From Acidobacteriota bacterium (GTDB lineage: Bacteria > Acidobacteriota > Vicinamibacteria > Vicinamibacterales > UBA2999): 44,437 nt of DNA. The notes beneath the pieces were generated by a model. The model saw only the letters and a program-made list of their open reading frames with translations, was not told where the DNA came from and made no database searches. The first letter of the stretch is position 1. Every line of letters begins with the position of its first letter. Where the stretch lies: the NCBI GenBank assembly GCA_018000455.1, contig JAGNJW010000036.1:1-44437 (forward strand). Reading direction: 5' to 3'. Positions 7,307-17,500 of the stretch are shown here, piece by piece. Position numbers and translations under genes: made by a program.

Positions 7307-9823
7307 ATGACCAATATCCTGCTGGCACGCCGATCGTCTTGCATTCTGGCCGCCCCGCTCGTCGGGGTGTTGGTTCTGGCGGCGGCTGGCGTCGCTGCGG
7401 CCCAGGCGCCAGCGGCCGATCCTCGTCTTGCGGCCACCCGCGCGCTCGAGAGCGGCAACTACGCCGAGGTCCACACGCGCCTGGCCGGCCTGGGCGACGA
7501 CACGCCGGCGGCAGTGCTGCGGGCCCGGGCCTACGTGGCGGTCGGGCAGTACGGCGAGGCCGAGAAGGTGCTTCAACCGGCCGTCTTCGAGAACCCGATC
7601 GGCGATGCGGCGCTCGAACTCGGCATCCTGCAGCGCATGCTCGGCAAGCGCGAGGGCGTCCGCACGCTGTCACTCATCTTGTCGCGCGACCTGATGGCGG
7701 CCTCGGCGCCCGACTACGTGCGGGCCGGGCGCGCCGCTCGCGCGCTGCGCCGGTTTCAGGACGCCAACGGCTTCTTCCGCCAAGCCAATGCCCAGGCCCC
7801 CACCGATGTGGCGGTGAATGTGGCGTGGGGCGAGTTGTTCCTCGAGGCCCACGAGCGCGGCGAAGCCGCGCGCTCGTTCCAGGCGGCACTCAGAACCAAC
7901 GCCGAGCACCCCGAGGCGCTCATCGGGCTGGCGCGCACGGTCTCTGAAGACAATCCGCCGCTGGCCCGGAAGCTGGCGGCCCAGGTACTGACGCTCAACC
8001 CGAAGCACACGGGTGCCAGGGTGCTGGTTGCGGAACTGGCCCTCGACGACACCAAGCGCGCTGACGCGGCGGCGGAAATCGAGAAGGCTCTCGAGGTCAA
8101 CCCGAATCACTTCGAGGCCCTGTCGCTCAAGGCGGCCGTTGCCTGGCTCGAGAAGCGCACCGACGACTACGCCGCCACGACCGGCGCGCTGCTGAAAATG
8201 AATCCGCTGTACGGCGAGGTCTACCGGGTCGTCGGCGCCGTGGCGGCACGGCAGTACCGCTTCGAGGACGCGGCGGAGCTGGCCCGGCGTGCCCTCACGG
8301 TTGATCGCGAGAACGCCCGCGCCTACGCCGACCTTGGCGCGCACCTCATGCGCACCGGTGACGAGCGCGGCGCCCGGCGAGCGCTCGAGACGGCGTTTCG
8401 AGCCGACCCCTTCGACCGCGTCACCTACAACCTGCTGGCGCTGCTCGACACACTCGACGGCTTCGAGACGATTCGTGACGGCGAGCTGGTGATTCGCCTG
8501 CACCCCGACGAAGCGGCCGTGATGCGGGAGTACGTGCCGGCGCTGGCCCGCGAAGCCCTGGCGTCGCTCTCGAAGCGGTGGAACTTCTCGCCCGAGGGCC
8601 CCATCCTCGTCGAGATGTTCCCGCGCCACGACGACTTTGCCGTGCGCACCCTGGGCCTGCCCGGCATGATCGGCGCGCTCGGCGCCTGCTTCGGCAAGGT
8701 CGTGACGCTCGATTCCCCGAAGGCGCGGCCGCCCGGCGAGTTCAACTGGGGCGCCACGCTGTGGCACGAGATCGCGCATGTCATCACGCTGCAGTTGTCG
8801 AATCAGCGCGTGCCGCGATGGCTCACCGAAGGGATTTCGGTGTGGGAGGAAACGCGAGCGCGGCCGGCCTGGGGTCGCGAGATGGAAGTCACCTTCGCCG
8901 GCGCGCTCAACCGCGGGCAGGTCATGAAGCTGCGCGATCTCAACTCCGGCTTCAGCAACCCGGAGCTCATCTCCCTAGCGTACTACGAGGCGTCGCTGCT
9001 GGTCGAGCACATCGTCGCGCGCTTCGGCGAAGCGTCGCTGCGCGAGCTCGTGCGCATCTTCTCCGAGGACCTCGACACCGAAGCCGCCGTCACGCGCGTG
9101 CTCGAGGTCGGGCTCGATGACCTGCAGACGACCTTCGATCGCTTCCTCGACCAGCGATTTGGCCTGCTGCGTCGCGCGCTGGCAACACCCGAGAAGTTCG
9201 CGCCCGATGCGCCGCTCGACCAGCTGCGCGCCCTGGCCGAGGCCAATACCGGCAGCTTCCCGGTGCAACTCGCCCTGGCGCGGGCGCTCGAGGAGAAGGA
9301 GCCGGACGCCGCCCTCGTCGTCTACCGGCGGGCGGCCGCGTTGGTGCCGATCGCGACCGGCGATGAGAGTCCGCAGGCGCGCATCGCGGCGCTGCTCCAG
9401 GCCAAGGGCGACAAGGCGGGGGCCGCGGTGGCCCTCGAGGCGCTCACCGCGACCGATCACACGGCGGTAGGCTCGGCGCGGGAGCTGGTCGGGCTGCTCG
9501 ACGCCGGCACCGAGGGGCCCCGGCGTCAAACGGCGCTGGCCCGGGTTGTCGCCATCGATCCGTTCGACGCCGCTGCGCATTCCGAACTCGGCCGCTACGC
9601 CCTGGCGGCCGGCCGTCTGCCCGACGCCCTGCGGGCGTTTCGCGTGGCCGTCGCCGCCGGCACGCAGGATCGCGCCGGCGCCCACGCCGATCTCGGCGAA
9701 GCGCTCGAGAAGTCTGGCGCCAAGAACGACGCCAAGCGCCAGGCCCTGCTGGCGCTCGAGGTCGCACCCACCTACGTGCGGGCGCAGGAGCTGCTGCTGC
9801 GGCTGGTGGAGCCGCCGCCGTGA
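7307..9823 (+). CDS. secreted TPR protein with internal HEXXH metallopeptidase domain
   Basis: An 838-residue exported protein. Residues 1-33 form a signal peptide (basic start, then APLVGVLVLAAAGVAAAQA). Roughly 40-380 are tetratricopeptide-type helical repeats. The middle is a gluzincin (peptidase MA-like) domain with HEIAH at 487-491 and the probable third ligand Glu in PRWLTEGISVWEE. Residues from about 620 to the end are more TPRs. The zinc-site residues look intact, so it may be active, probably in the periplasm. The ATG at 7307 is chosen because it starts the signal peptide; the frame open from 6566 overlaps the previous gene. Its stop overlaps the GTG of the DUF4159 gene. Substrate unknown. 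Confidence 0.85.
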   Translation: MTNILLARRSSCILAAPLVGVLVLAAAGVAAAQAPAADPRLAATRALESGNYAEVHTRLAGLGDDTPAAVLRARAYVAVGQYGEAEKVLQPAVFENPIGDAALELGILQRMLGKREGVRTLSLILSRDLMAASAPDYVRAGRAARALRRFQDANGFFRQANAQAPTDVAVNVAWGELFLEAHERGEAARSFQAALRTNAEHPEALIGLARTVSEDNPPLARKLAAQVLTLNPKHTGARVLVAELALDDTKRADAAAEIEKALEVNPNHFEALSLKAAVAWLEKRTDDYAATTGALLKMNPLYGEVYRVVGAVAARQYRFEDAAELARRALTVDRENARAYADLGAHLMRTGDERGARRALETAFRADPFDRVTYNLLALLDTLDGFETIRDGELVIRLHPDEAAVMREYVPALAREALASLSKRWNFSPEGPILVEMFPRHDDFAVRTLGLPGMIGALGACFGKVVTLDSPKARPPGEFNWGATLWHEIAHVITLQLSNQRVPRWLTEGISVWEETRARPAWGREMEVTFAGALNRGQVMKLRDLNSGFSNPELISLAYYEASLLVEHIVARFGEASLRELVRIFSEDLDTEAAVTRVLEVGLDDLQTTFDRFLDQRFGLLRRALATPEKFAPDAPLDQLRALAEANTGSFPVQLALARALEEKEPDAALVVYRRAAALVPIATGDESPQARIAALLQAKGDKAGAAVALEALTATDHTAVGSARELVGLLDAGTEGPRRQTALARVVAIDPFDAAAHSELGRYALAAGRLPDALRAFRVAVAAGTQDRAGAHADLGEALEKSGAKNDAKRQALLALEVAPTYVRAQELLLRLVEPPP

Positions 9824-10671
9824 CGGCCGGCGCGGTCGGGCCCGACCCGGCGTGGCGCCGCGCGCTTCGTCAGGCACCGCTCCTGGCCGCCGCCGCCGGC
9901 TTGCTCGCCTTCGTCGTGCCCGCGCTGTCGCTGCTCGTGGCCGATGTCGGCGCGCAATCGGGTGTCTTCAAAGAAGAGCGCTTCGCCGGGCTGCAATGGA
10001 CGTTCGTACGCGTGAAGTACACGCCCACCCAGGGCGATCTTGCCATGCGCACGCGCTTTGGCTTCTGGGACGATCCGTGGGCGATCGACGGGCCGGCGGC
10101 CGAGCAGAACCTGTCGCGACGGGTGCAGACGGCGACAGCCATCGAAGTGGGCGAGCCGCTCGTGATGGCACTCGACGACCCGCGGCTCTTCCAGTATCCG
10201 TGGCTGTACCTGGTCGAGCCGAGCAACGTCGTACTCAGCGACGTCGAAGCGGCGACGCTGCGCGAGTTCCTCCTGCGGGGCGGCACGCTCACGCTCGACG
10301 ACTTCCACGGCTCCTTCGAGTGGGAACTCGCCGCCCGCTGGCTCGCCAAGGTTTTTCCCGACCGCGAAATCGGCGAGCTGACGCCGCCGCATCCGATCTT
10401 TTCCTCGTTCTACCAGTTCGATCGCTATCCGCAGGTGCCGGGTCTCGGCTCGTTCTTCAACGGCCGCACCTGGGAGAAGGGCGGCTATACGGCGCACCTG
10501 CGCGCGATTCTCGACGACACCGGCCGGCCGATGGTGCTCATCAACTGGAACACCGACATGGGCGACGGCTGGGAGTGGTCGAACGCCGAGGAGTATCCCG
10601 GCTATCTGAAGTGGACCGCAGTGGCCTACCAGATGATGATCAATGAGATCCTCTACACGTTGACGCACTGA
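9820..10671 (+). CDS. DUF4159 protein, membrane-anchored or exported
   Basis: A 283-residue protein with an N-terminal hydrophobic stretch (about 21-45, LLAAAAGLLAFVVPALSLLV), then a DUF4159 domain: FTFVRVKYT-like strand (WTFVRVKYTPTQGD), PWLYLVEPSNVVLS, LREFLLRGGTLTLDDFHGS and a C-terminal WNTDMGDGWEW region. DUF4159 is related to class-I glutamine-amidotransferase/ThuA-like folds but has no proven catalytic role. It occurs beside MoxR and DUF58 genes in several phyla, as here. The GTG at 9820 overlaps the upstream TGA, so it is translationally coupled to the metallopeptidase. It is followed by a heptamer repeat and then the MoxR gene. Confidence 0.88.
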   Translation: MTAGAVGPDPAWRRALRQAPLLAAAAGLLAFVVPALSLLVADVGAQSGVFKEERFAGLQWTFVRVKYTPTQGDLAMRTRFGFWDDPWAIDGPAAEQNLSRRVQTATAIEVGEPLVMALDDPRLFQYPWLYLVEPSNVVLSDVEAATLREFLLRGGTLTLDDFHGSFEWELAARWLAKVFPDREIGELTPPHPIFSSFYQFDRYPQVPGLGSFFNGRTWEKGGYTAHLRAILDDTGRPMVLINWNTDMGDGWEWSNAEEYPGYLKWTAVAYQMMINEILYTLTH

Positions 10672-10680
10672 CGGCTCCCA

Positions 10681-10715
10681 GGGAACAGGGAATAGGGAAT
10701 AGGGAATAGGGAACA
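10681..10715. repeat. heptanucleotide tandem repeat, five units
   Basis: Five head-to-tail 7-base units: GGGAACA, three GGGAATA, then GGGAACA, followed by a partial GGGGA. It fills most of the 53-base gap between the DUF4159 and MoxR genes and ends 9 bases before the MoxR ATG, so the purine-rich end abuts the ribosome-binding region (GGGGAG at 10716-10721). The unit is not a multiple of three and lies outside coding sequence. Copy-number change could alter spacing or expression; this is inference. Confidence 0.9.
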
Positions 10716-10724
10716 GGGGAGCGC

Positions 10725-11735
10725 ATGACTCGGACGACAGAGCAGCACGGCGAAGACCTGGCAGGGCGCGTCGCGGCTGGGCGCGAGAAGATTCTCGAGC
10801 AACTGCGGCTGGTCATCGTTGGCCAGGACGAGGTCGTCGATCAGGTGCTCATCGCGCTCTTCACCGGCGGCCACTGCCTGCTCACCGGCGTGCCCGGGCT
10901 GGCCAAGACGCTGCTCATCAAGACGCTCGCTGGCATCCTCGACCTCAGCTTCAAGCGCATCCAGTTCACGCCGGATCTCATGCCGGCCGACATCACCGGC
11001 ACCGAGATCCTCGACGAGGCCGACGGCGTGCGCGCGCTCAGATTCGTGCGCGGCCCCGTGTTCGCCCAGATCCTGCTGGCCGACGAGATCAACCGTACGC
11101 CGCCCAAGACACAGGCCGCGCTGCTCGAGGCGATGCAGGAGTTCCACGTCACGGCCGCCGGACGCACCTACGCGCTCGACCGGCCGTTCTTCGTGCTCGC
11201 CACGCAGAACCCGATCGAACTCGAGGGGACGTATCCACTGCCCGAGGCGCAGCTGGACCGCTTCATGTTCAACGTGACGATGTCCTACCTCTCGGAAGAC
11301 GACGAGGTGCGCGTCGTCACCCAGACGACGGGCGCGCGCCGCCCTGCGCCGGTGCACGTGCTCGGCGGCGAGGACATCCTGGCCTTCCAGGAGTACGTCC
11401 GCGAAGTGGTCGTGGCCGACGACGTGGCGCGCTACGCCGTGCGGCTGGTCGACGCCTCGCGGCCCGGCCGTGGTCCGAAGCTCGACTTCGTCGACAAGTG
11501 GGTGAAGTGGGGGGCAGGACTCAGAGCGTCGCAGTCGCTCATCCTCGGCGCCAAGGCGCGCGCCCTCATTCACGGGCGCTATCACGTGTCGGTGAAAGAC
11601 ATCCAGGCCCTGGCCGCGCCGATCCTGCGTCACCGCGTGATTCCGAATTTCTACGGCGAGGCCGAAGGCATCACGTCGGATGTTGTCGTCGAGCGCCTGC
11701 TCGGCGCCGTGCCGCCGCCGGCCAGCGGCCTGTAG
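10725..11735 (+). CDS. MoxR-family AAA+ ATPase
   Basis: A 336-residue AAA+ ATPase of the MoxR group, chaperone-like enzymes that act on von Willebrand A (vWA) domain proteins. Walker A is GVPGLAKT (residues 55-62, with the Pro-Gly form typical of MoxR), Walker B LLADEINRTPPKTQAALLEA, and sensor 1 with the strongly conserved ATQNPIELEGTYPLPEAQLD. The C-terminal lid (ILRHRVIPNF) is present. The ATG at 10725 follows GGGGAG with only three bases of spacing. The next gene, DUF58, starts 4 bases after the stop, the classic MoxR-DUF58 pairing. It probably remodels or assembles the downstream vWA membrane proteins at the inner face of the membrane. Confidence 0.95.
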   Translation: MTRTTEQHGEDLAGRVAAGREKILEQLRLVIVGQDEVVDQVLIALFTGGHCLLTGVPGLAKTLLIKTLAGILDLSFKRIQFTPDLMPADITGTEILDEADGVRALRFVRGPVFAQILLADEINRTPPKTQAALLEAMQEFHVTAAGRTYALDRPFFVLATQNPIELEGTYPLPEAQLDRFMFNVTMSYLSEDDEVRVVTQTTGARRPAPVHVLGGEDILAFQEYVREVVVADDVARYAVRLVDASRPGRGPKLDFVDKWVKWGAGLRASQSLILGAKARALIHGRYHVSVKDIQALAAPILRHRVIPNFYGEAEGITSDVVVERLLGAVPPPASGL

Positions 11736-11739
11736 ATTG

Positions 11740-12630
11740 ATGTCCGGTCCTGCCCGCTACCTCGACCCTGCGGTGCTGGCCCGGATCGGCTCGCTCGATC
11801 TGAAGGCGAAGATCATCGTCGAGGGCGTGCTGAGCGGCCTGCACCGCAGCCCGAAGCGCGGCTACAGCGTGGAGTTCGCCGAATACCGGCAGTACTTGCC
11901 CGGTGACGCGCTGGCGACCATCGACTGGAAGGTCTACGCGCGATCGGACCGCCACTACGTCAAGAAGTTCGAGCAAGACACCAACCTCGATTGCCATCTC
12001 CTGGTCGACGTCAGCAGGTCCATGAGCTACGGCTCGCACGGCGTCACCAAGCGCGACTATGCCTGCTACCTGGCGGCGTCGCTGGCCTATCTGATGCACC
12101 GCCAGAAGGACGCCGTCGGGCTCATCGCCTTCGACGAGGCCATCGTGCAGCGCCTGCCGGCGTCGGCCAGGGCCTCGCACCTGCGCGCCGTGCTGCTGGC
12201 CCTGGAGCGGCTGCCGCGCGGGTCGAGGACCAACGTCGCCAAGCCGCTCGGCGATCTGGCCAGGGTGCTGGCCAAGCGCGGGCTCGTCGTCGTCATCTCC
12301 GACCTGCTCGACGAGCCGGCGGCCGTCGTCAAGGGACTGCGCCACTTCCGCCAGCGCGGCACCGACGTGATCGTGTTCCATCTCCTCGACCCCCAGGAAC
12401 TGACGTTCAGCTTCGACGACGTGGCGCGCTTCCGCGACGTGGAGTCGGCGCACGAGGTGTTTGCCGATCCCGCCGACGTGCGAGGCGCCTATCTGACCGC
12501 GATCGGCGGCGTGATCGACACCTACCGCCGTGAACTCGGCGGCGCCGGCATCGACTACCAGCTGCTCGACACGTCGAAGCCGCTCGACCTGGCGCTGGTG
12601 GCGTATCTGAAGGCGCGGGGGCGGGGCTGA
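11740..12630 (+). CDS. DUF58 domain protein (vWA-like partner of MoxR)
   Basis: A 296-residue soluble protein. The DUF58 signature YSVEFAEYRQYLPGDALATI then IDWKVYARSDRHYVKKFE occupies residues 42-78. A vWA-like domain follows with the metal-site motif DVSRS (Asp90, Ser92, Ser94) and a later VVVISDLLDE Asp. There is no transmembrane segment, unlike many larger DUF58 proteins. DUF58 proteins accompany MoxR ATPases almost universally and are thought to be their targets or adaptors. The ATG at 11740 lies 4 bases after the MoxR stop; the TGA overlaps the next ATG by one base. The metal-binding residues appear intact. Confidence 0.93.
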   Translation: MSGPARYLDPAVLARIGSLDLKAKIIVEGVLSGLHRSPKRGYSVEFAEYRQYLPGDALATIDWKVYARSDRHYVKKFEQDTNLDCHLLVDVSRSMSYGSHGVTKRDYACYLAASLAYLMHRQKDAVGLIAFDEAIVQRLPASARASHLRAVLLALERLPRGSRTNVAKPLGDLARVLAKRGLVVVISDLLDEPAAVVKGLRHFRQRGTDVIVFHLLDPQELTFSFDDVARFRDVESAHEVFADPADVRGAYLTAIGGVIDTYRRELGGAGIDYQLLDTSKPLDLALVAYLKARGRG

Positions 12631-14540
12631 TGTTTGGCCTCGGGTTCCTCGCTCCCGCCTTCCTCGCCGGTCTGCTCGCGGTCGCCGTGCCGATCGCGCT
12701 GCACCTGTACCGCCGGCGCACCGACAAAGTGATCGAGTTCCCAGCGGCGCAGATGCTGCCGGCCTCGCCGGTGGCCCGTCAGGAGCGCCGGCGGCTGCGC
12801 GATCTGCTGCTGCTCGCGCTGCGCGTGGCGGCGCTCGTGCTGCTGGCCGTGTCGTTTGCCCGACCCTATCTCGCCACTGGCGACCCGGCGGTAGGCGGCG
12901 GCACGACGATCGTCGCCGTCGACGTGTCCCTGAGCACGTCGGCCCCCGCGACCTGGGCCGAACTGAAGCGCCGCGCCACGGCGGCCGTGGCCGGCGCGCC
13001 GGCGGCTGACCTGGTCGGTGTCGTGGCCTTCGACGACCGCGGCCATCTCGTCGTCGCGCCCTCGGCCGACCGCGATGAGGCCCGGGCGGCCATCGACGCC
13101 CTCGTGCCCGGCGCTGGCGGCACCAGGTATGCGGCCGGTGTGGGCGCCGCCGTCGAGGCGCTGCGCGGTGGCCGCGGCCGGATCGTCGTCGTCACCGACC
13201 TGCAACAACGTGGCTGGCAGGGCGCCGAACGCATCGACGTCCCTGGCGGCGTCGACGTCTCGGTGGCGGCGGTGCCAGCCGCACCGGCGAATCTCGCCGT
13301 GACGGCGGTGCGGCATGATGAGGGGCTGACGGCAGTCGTGCAGAACTACGCCTCGGGACCACGCTCGGCCGTCGCGCGTCTCCGGGTGGACGGCGCCGAG
13401 ATTACCCGCGCCACGGTGACGCTGGCGCCACTCTCGGCCTCCGATGTGCGCTTCAGCGCGGCGCTGCCGCCGCGTGGCGTGGCCGAGGTTACGATCGACG
13501 ATCCCGACGGTTTCCAGGGCGACAACGCCCGCTACTGGCTGCTCGAGCCGCCGCGTCCAGTGACGGTGGTCGTGCTCACGGCCGACCCGCCGGAATCGGC
13601 GACCACCGGCCTCTACGTGCAGCGGGCGCTCGAGGCCGCCGCCGAGACGTGGCCGATGCGGGTCGTGGTCGAAGACGGGCGGCGTTTTTCGGCGGCCGGC
13701 GGCGCCGAGGCCCCGGATGCACTCATCATCGTCGGCACGCGGACGCTCGATCGCCGCGGCCGCGAGCGCCTCGTGGCCTACCTGCGCGACGGTGGACGCG
13801 TGCTGCTGTCACTGGGGCCCGACGTCGACGTGCCCACGCTCGGCGACGCGCTGGGCGTCGCGATCCGGTTGCTGCCCGATCCCGTCGTGCCGCCGCCCGA
13901 CGAAGCGGCCATCATCCCCTCGGATCGCCGCCACCCCGTGTGGCGGCAGCTTGCCGGATCGCGGTCGGCGCTCGGTCGCCTGCCGATCGACCGTTACCGG
14001 CAGGTGCTCGACGACACCGAGTGGGACGTGCTGGCCCGCTTTGCCGGCGGCGCCGTGGCTTTTGCCGAACGCCACGTCTCGCGGGGCACGTTGCTCCTTT
14101 TTGCCTCAGATCTCGACAACCGCTGGAACCGCTTTCCACTCGAACCCGGCTTTGCGCCCTTCATCGCCGAGATCGCGCAGTACCTCACGCGCGACGCGCG
14201 GACGACCACCGCCTTCGTCCTGCCCGACGTGCCGACCGCCGTGCCAGCCGTACCCGGCGCGCATGCGCGAGCCGCGGGCCCAGGTCGGCCGGCCGCCACG
14301 GTCGTCGTGAACATCGACCCCGCGGAGAGCGATCCGACCCCCGGCACGGCCGAGGCGTTCACGAGCCGCGTGCAGACCGCCGCGAACGTTGCGTCGGCCC
14401 GGCCCACCGATGAGGCGCGTACCCGCGAAGCCGCGCAGCGCCTGTGGCAGATCGGGCTGGTGGCGATGCTCGCGATCCTCGTCATCGAGAGCCTGGTCGG
14501 ACGCGTGTCGCGGCCTCGCCGCGACGCCGAGACCGGTTAG
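12630..14540 (+). CDS. BatA-domain vWA membrane protein
   Basis: A 636-residue inner-membrane protein. It opens with the BatA double-transmembrane domain: segment 1 at about 7-24, the cytoplasmic LHLYRRRTDKVIEFPAAQML motif, and segment 2 at about 56-76. A periplasmic vWA-like domain follows with DVSLS (Asp98, Ser100, Ser102) and VVVTDLQQRGW. After that come beta-rich domains and a glutamine-amidotransferase-like part (DALIIVGTRTL, LVAYLRDGGRVLLSLG). A C-terminal transmembrane helix lies at about 612-628. Its start overlaps the DUF58 stop. It resembles Bat-type proteins fused to a GATase-like module common in Acidobacteria and Bacteroidetes; likely a membrane-bound client of MoxR. Confidence 0.9.
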   Translation: MFGLGFLAPAFLAGLLAVAVPIALHLYRRRTDKVIEFPAAQMLPASPVARQERRRLRDLLLLALRVAALVLLAVSFARPYLATGDPAVGGGTTIVAVDVSLSTSAPATWAELKRRATAAVAGAPAADLVGVVAFDDRGHLVVAPSADRDEARAAIDALVPGAGGTRYAAGVGAAVEALRGGRGRIVVVTDLQQRGWQGAERIDVPGGVDVSVAAVPAAPANLAVTAVRHDEGLTAVVQNYASGPRSAVARLRVDGAEITRATVTLAPLSASDVRFSAALPPRGVAEVTIDDPDGFQGDNARYWLLEPPRPVTVVVLTADPPESATTGLYVQRALEAAAETWPMRVVVEDGRRFSAAGGAEAPDALIIVGTRTLDRRGRERLVAYLRDGGRVLLSLGPDVDVPTLGDALGVAIRLLPDPVVPPPDEAAIIPSDRRHPVWRQLAGSRSALGRLPIDRYRQVLDDTEWDVLARFAGGAVAFAERHVSRGTLLLFASDLDNRWNRFPLEPGFAPFIAEIAQYLTRDARTTTAFVLPDVPTAVPAVPGAHARAAGPGRPAATVVVNIDPAESDPTPGTAEAFTSRVQTAANVASARPTDEARTREAAQRLWQIGLVAMLAILVIESLVGRVSRPRRDAETG

Positions 14541-14559
14541 GATAGGAGAGCGAGTCTTC

Positions 14560-17500
14560 ATGGCCGACGAGCTCACGACGCTCCGAGCAGTCCTCGACGA
14601 CATCGCGCGCCGGCGAGCGACGCTGGCGTGGCGGCGCGGCTGGGCCACGGGTGCGTTCGTCGCGGCTGCCGTCCTCGCCGCGGCTCGACTCGGCGTGCTC
14701 CTCCTGGCGCCGACCGGCGGACTGATTGTCGCCCTCGTGGGCCTCGCCTGTGTTGCCGCCGTCGCCGCTCTAACGGTGGCCTTGCGCGCAGCGCGCGGCT
14801 CGTCGCCGGCCGTGCAGGTGGCGCGACTCCTCGAGGAACGGCTGGGCGGCCTCGACGATGTCGTCGTCACCGCCGTCGACTACGCGGCGCGCGCCGACCA
14901 CGCACCCGCCATGGCCGACCGTCTGGCCGCTGCCGCCATGCGGGCCGCTGGCACCCAAGGGGCCGAGGCCGTGGTGCCGTCTTCGGCCCTGCAGGCCTCG
15001 GGGCGCCGGGCCGTGGGCGCCGGCCTGGCGCTCGCCGCTGCGCTCGTCGTCATGGTCTCGCCGCTCACCGATGCGATCGACGTCGCCGGTGCCTACCTGC
15101 TGCCCTCGCGCCTCACGATCACGGTCGAACCGGGTGATGTCCGCGTGCGTGCCGGGCGGGCGGTCACGATTCGCGCCCGCGTGTCTGGCAGCGCCGCGCT
15201 CGCACCGGCGCTGGTCGCCGGCGAGGGCCCCGACGTCGTGCCGCTGGCGATGACGGCGATCGCCGACGGAGTCTTCGAGGCCATCGTCCCCGAGGTGACG
15301 GCGAGTTTCCCGTATCACGTCGTCGTCGGCGCCGGCCGCTCCGACGCCTATCAGGTGACGGTCATCCATCCGGCGCGGGTCGAACGCATCGATCTCGACT
15401 ACGCGTATCCGCCGGCACTTGGTCTCGAGCCGCGCCACGAGCAGGACGGCGGGGATATCTACGCGCCAGAGGGCACGGCCGTCACGCTGCGGATCACGGC
15501 CGATCGGCCCGTCGGCGCCACCGTGCTCGTGCTCGCCGACGGCCGCCGCCTGCCGCTCGGTGTCGACGGCGCGCGCTCCACGGGTCAGCTCTCGGTCGTA
15601 GCCGACGGGTCGTATCGAATCGCCTTCGTCGACGACGACGGCATCGAGATGCCCGATGACACCGAGTACTTCATCCGCACGCTGCTCGACCGGCCGCCCG
15701 ACGTGCGGATCGTGCGGCCGGCGGGCGACAAACAGGTGACAGCGCTCGAGGAAGTGCTGATCGAGGCGCGGGCCGACGACGACTTCGGCGTGCGCAGCTT
15801 CGACCTCGTGCTGCAGAAGCCGGGCGATGCCGAGGTCATCGTGCCGCTGCAGGGCACGGCGTCCGCACTGACGGTGAATGGCGCGCACACGCTGTATCTC
15901 GAGGATCTCGAGGTCGCGCCTGGCGACATCGTGAGCTACTACGTGCGGGCTCTGGACATCGGGCGCGGCAAGCCGTCGTCGGAGTCGCGAAGCGATATCT
16001 ACTTCCTCGAGGTGAAGGCGTTCAACGACGAGTTCGTCGCCGCTCAGAGCCAGGCGATGGCCGCTGGCGGGCAGGCGCAGGGTGTCCAGGATCTGGCAGC
16101 CGCGCAGAAAGAGATCGTCGTCGCGACCTGGAAGCTCGACAGCCGCGGCAAGCGCGCGAATCGTGCCGGCTCGGCGCCCGACATCATGGCCGTGGCTGAC
16201 GCGCAGCGGGCGCTTGAGCAGCGAGCTGCCAAAGAAGCCGGCAACCAGATGCAGACCGCCGGGGGCGCCAGCGGGTCGCCGCGCCGGCGGCGCGGACGCG
16301 CCACGCTCAACCAGGTCGCCGACGATCCGCTGGGACTCGCCATCGAGGCGATGCGCAAGGCCACCGCGGAACTCGACACGCTCAAGACCGGCGCCGCCTT
16401 GCCGCACGAAATGGAAGCGCTCACGCAGCTCCTGCGCGCGGAAGCCGACGTGCAACGCCGGCAGATCGCGCGGCAACAGGGCGGGGGCGGCGGTGGCAAT
16501 CGCGAGACGCCCGACCTCTCCGCGCTCTTCGACCAGGAACTGCGCAAGCAGCAGCAGACCAACTACGAGACGCCGGCGTCCTCCGAGACGCGCGACGACA
16601 CGCGCAAGGACGACGATCCCCTCGAGCGGTTGCGTGAGCTGGCGCGCCGACAGGACGCCTTGAGCCGCGAACAGCAGGATCTCGCCCGTAGCCAGCAGGA
16701 CCTCGATGCCGAATCGGTGAAGCGCCGGCTCGAGCGCCTCACGCGCGATCAGGAGGAGCTGCGCCGGCAGCTGGAACAGCTCGCCCGCGAGATGCCGGCC
16801 CCGAGCGAGCGTCGCGACAGCGAGCAGAGCGCCGGTCAACAGGCCGCCGCGCAACCTTCGCCCGAGGGTCAGCAGCCGGGGCAGCAGGGCGGACAGAACC
16901 AGCAGTCCGGGCAGCAGCAAAGCGGGCCGGGCCAGCCATCCGGGCAACAGCAGGGTGCCCAGGGCCAGTCGGGACAGCAGGCCGGTCAGCAGGGGGCGTC
17001 GAGCCAGGCGGCTGGAGCGGGCCAGACGCAGAACGAACGCGAGGCCGTCCGCGACGCCGTCTCCGAGATGCGTCAGGCCGCCTCGGGACTGCGCGACCAG
17101 GACGCGGCGCGCGCCAGTGAGAGCGCGACCCGCGCCCTCGACCGCATGCGGCGCGCCGAAGAGGCCATGCGCGGGTCGACCGCCGATGACATGCGGCGCC
17201 GGCTCGGGGACGTGCAGCTCGAGGCGCGCCAGCTGGCCGAGGCGCAACGCCGCCTCAGCGAGGGGCTGCGCCCGGTAGGAACACCGGGACAGGCGCCGGC
17301 GTCCTCCACCGGCCGTGAGGCGGCCGCCGAGCAGGCGCGGCTGGCGACCCGCGCCGAGCGCCTGCGGCAACGCATGCGCGACCTGGCCCAACAGGCCAGG
17401 GGCAACGACCCCCACGCCACTCTCGACCGGGCCGGCCGGGCGATGGAGGCCGGCAAGGCCGCCGACCTCATGCGTGAGGCCGCCCGCGCCCTCGCGGCGG

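Noticed and set aside
10681..10715. Tandem repeats considered as a CRISPR array
   Set aside because: Units are only 7 bases and directly adjacent, with no spacers and no cas genes.
16855..17040. CAG-rich DNA considered as a structural RNA or repeat element
   Set aside because: It is in frame within DUF4175 and explained by a Gln-rich linker.
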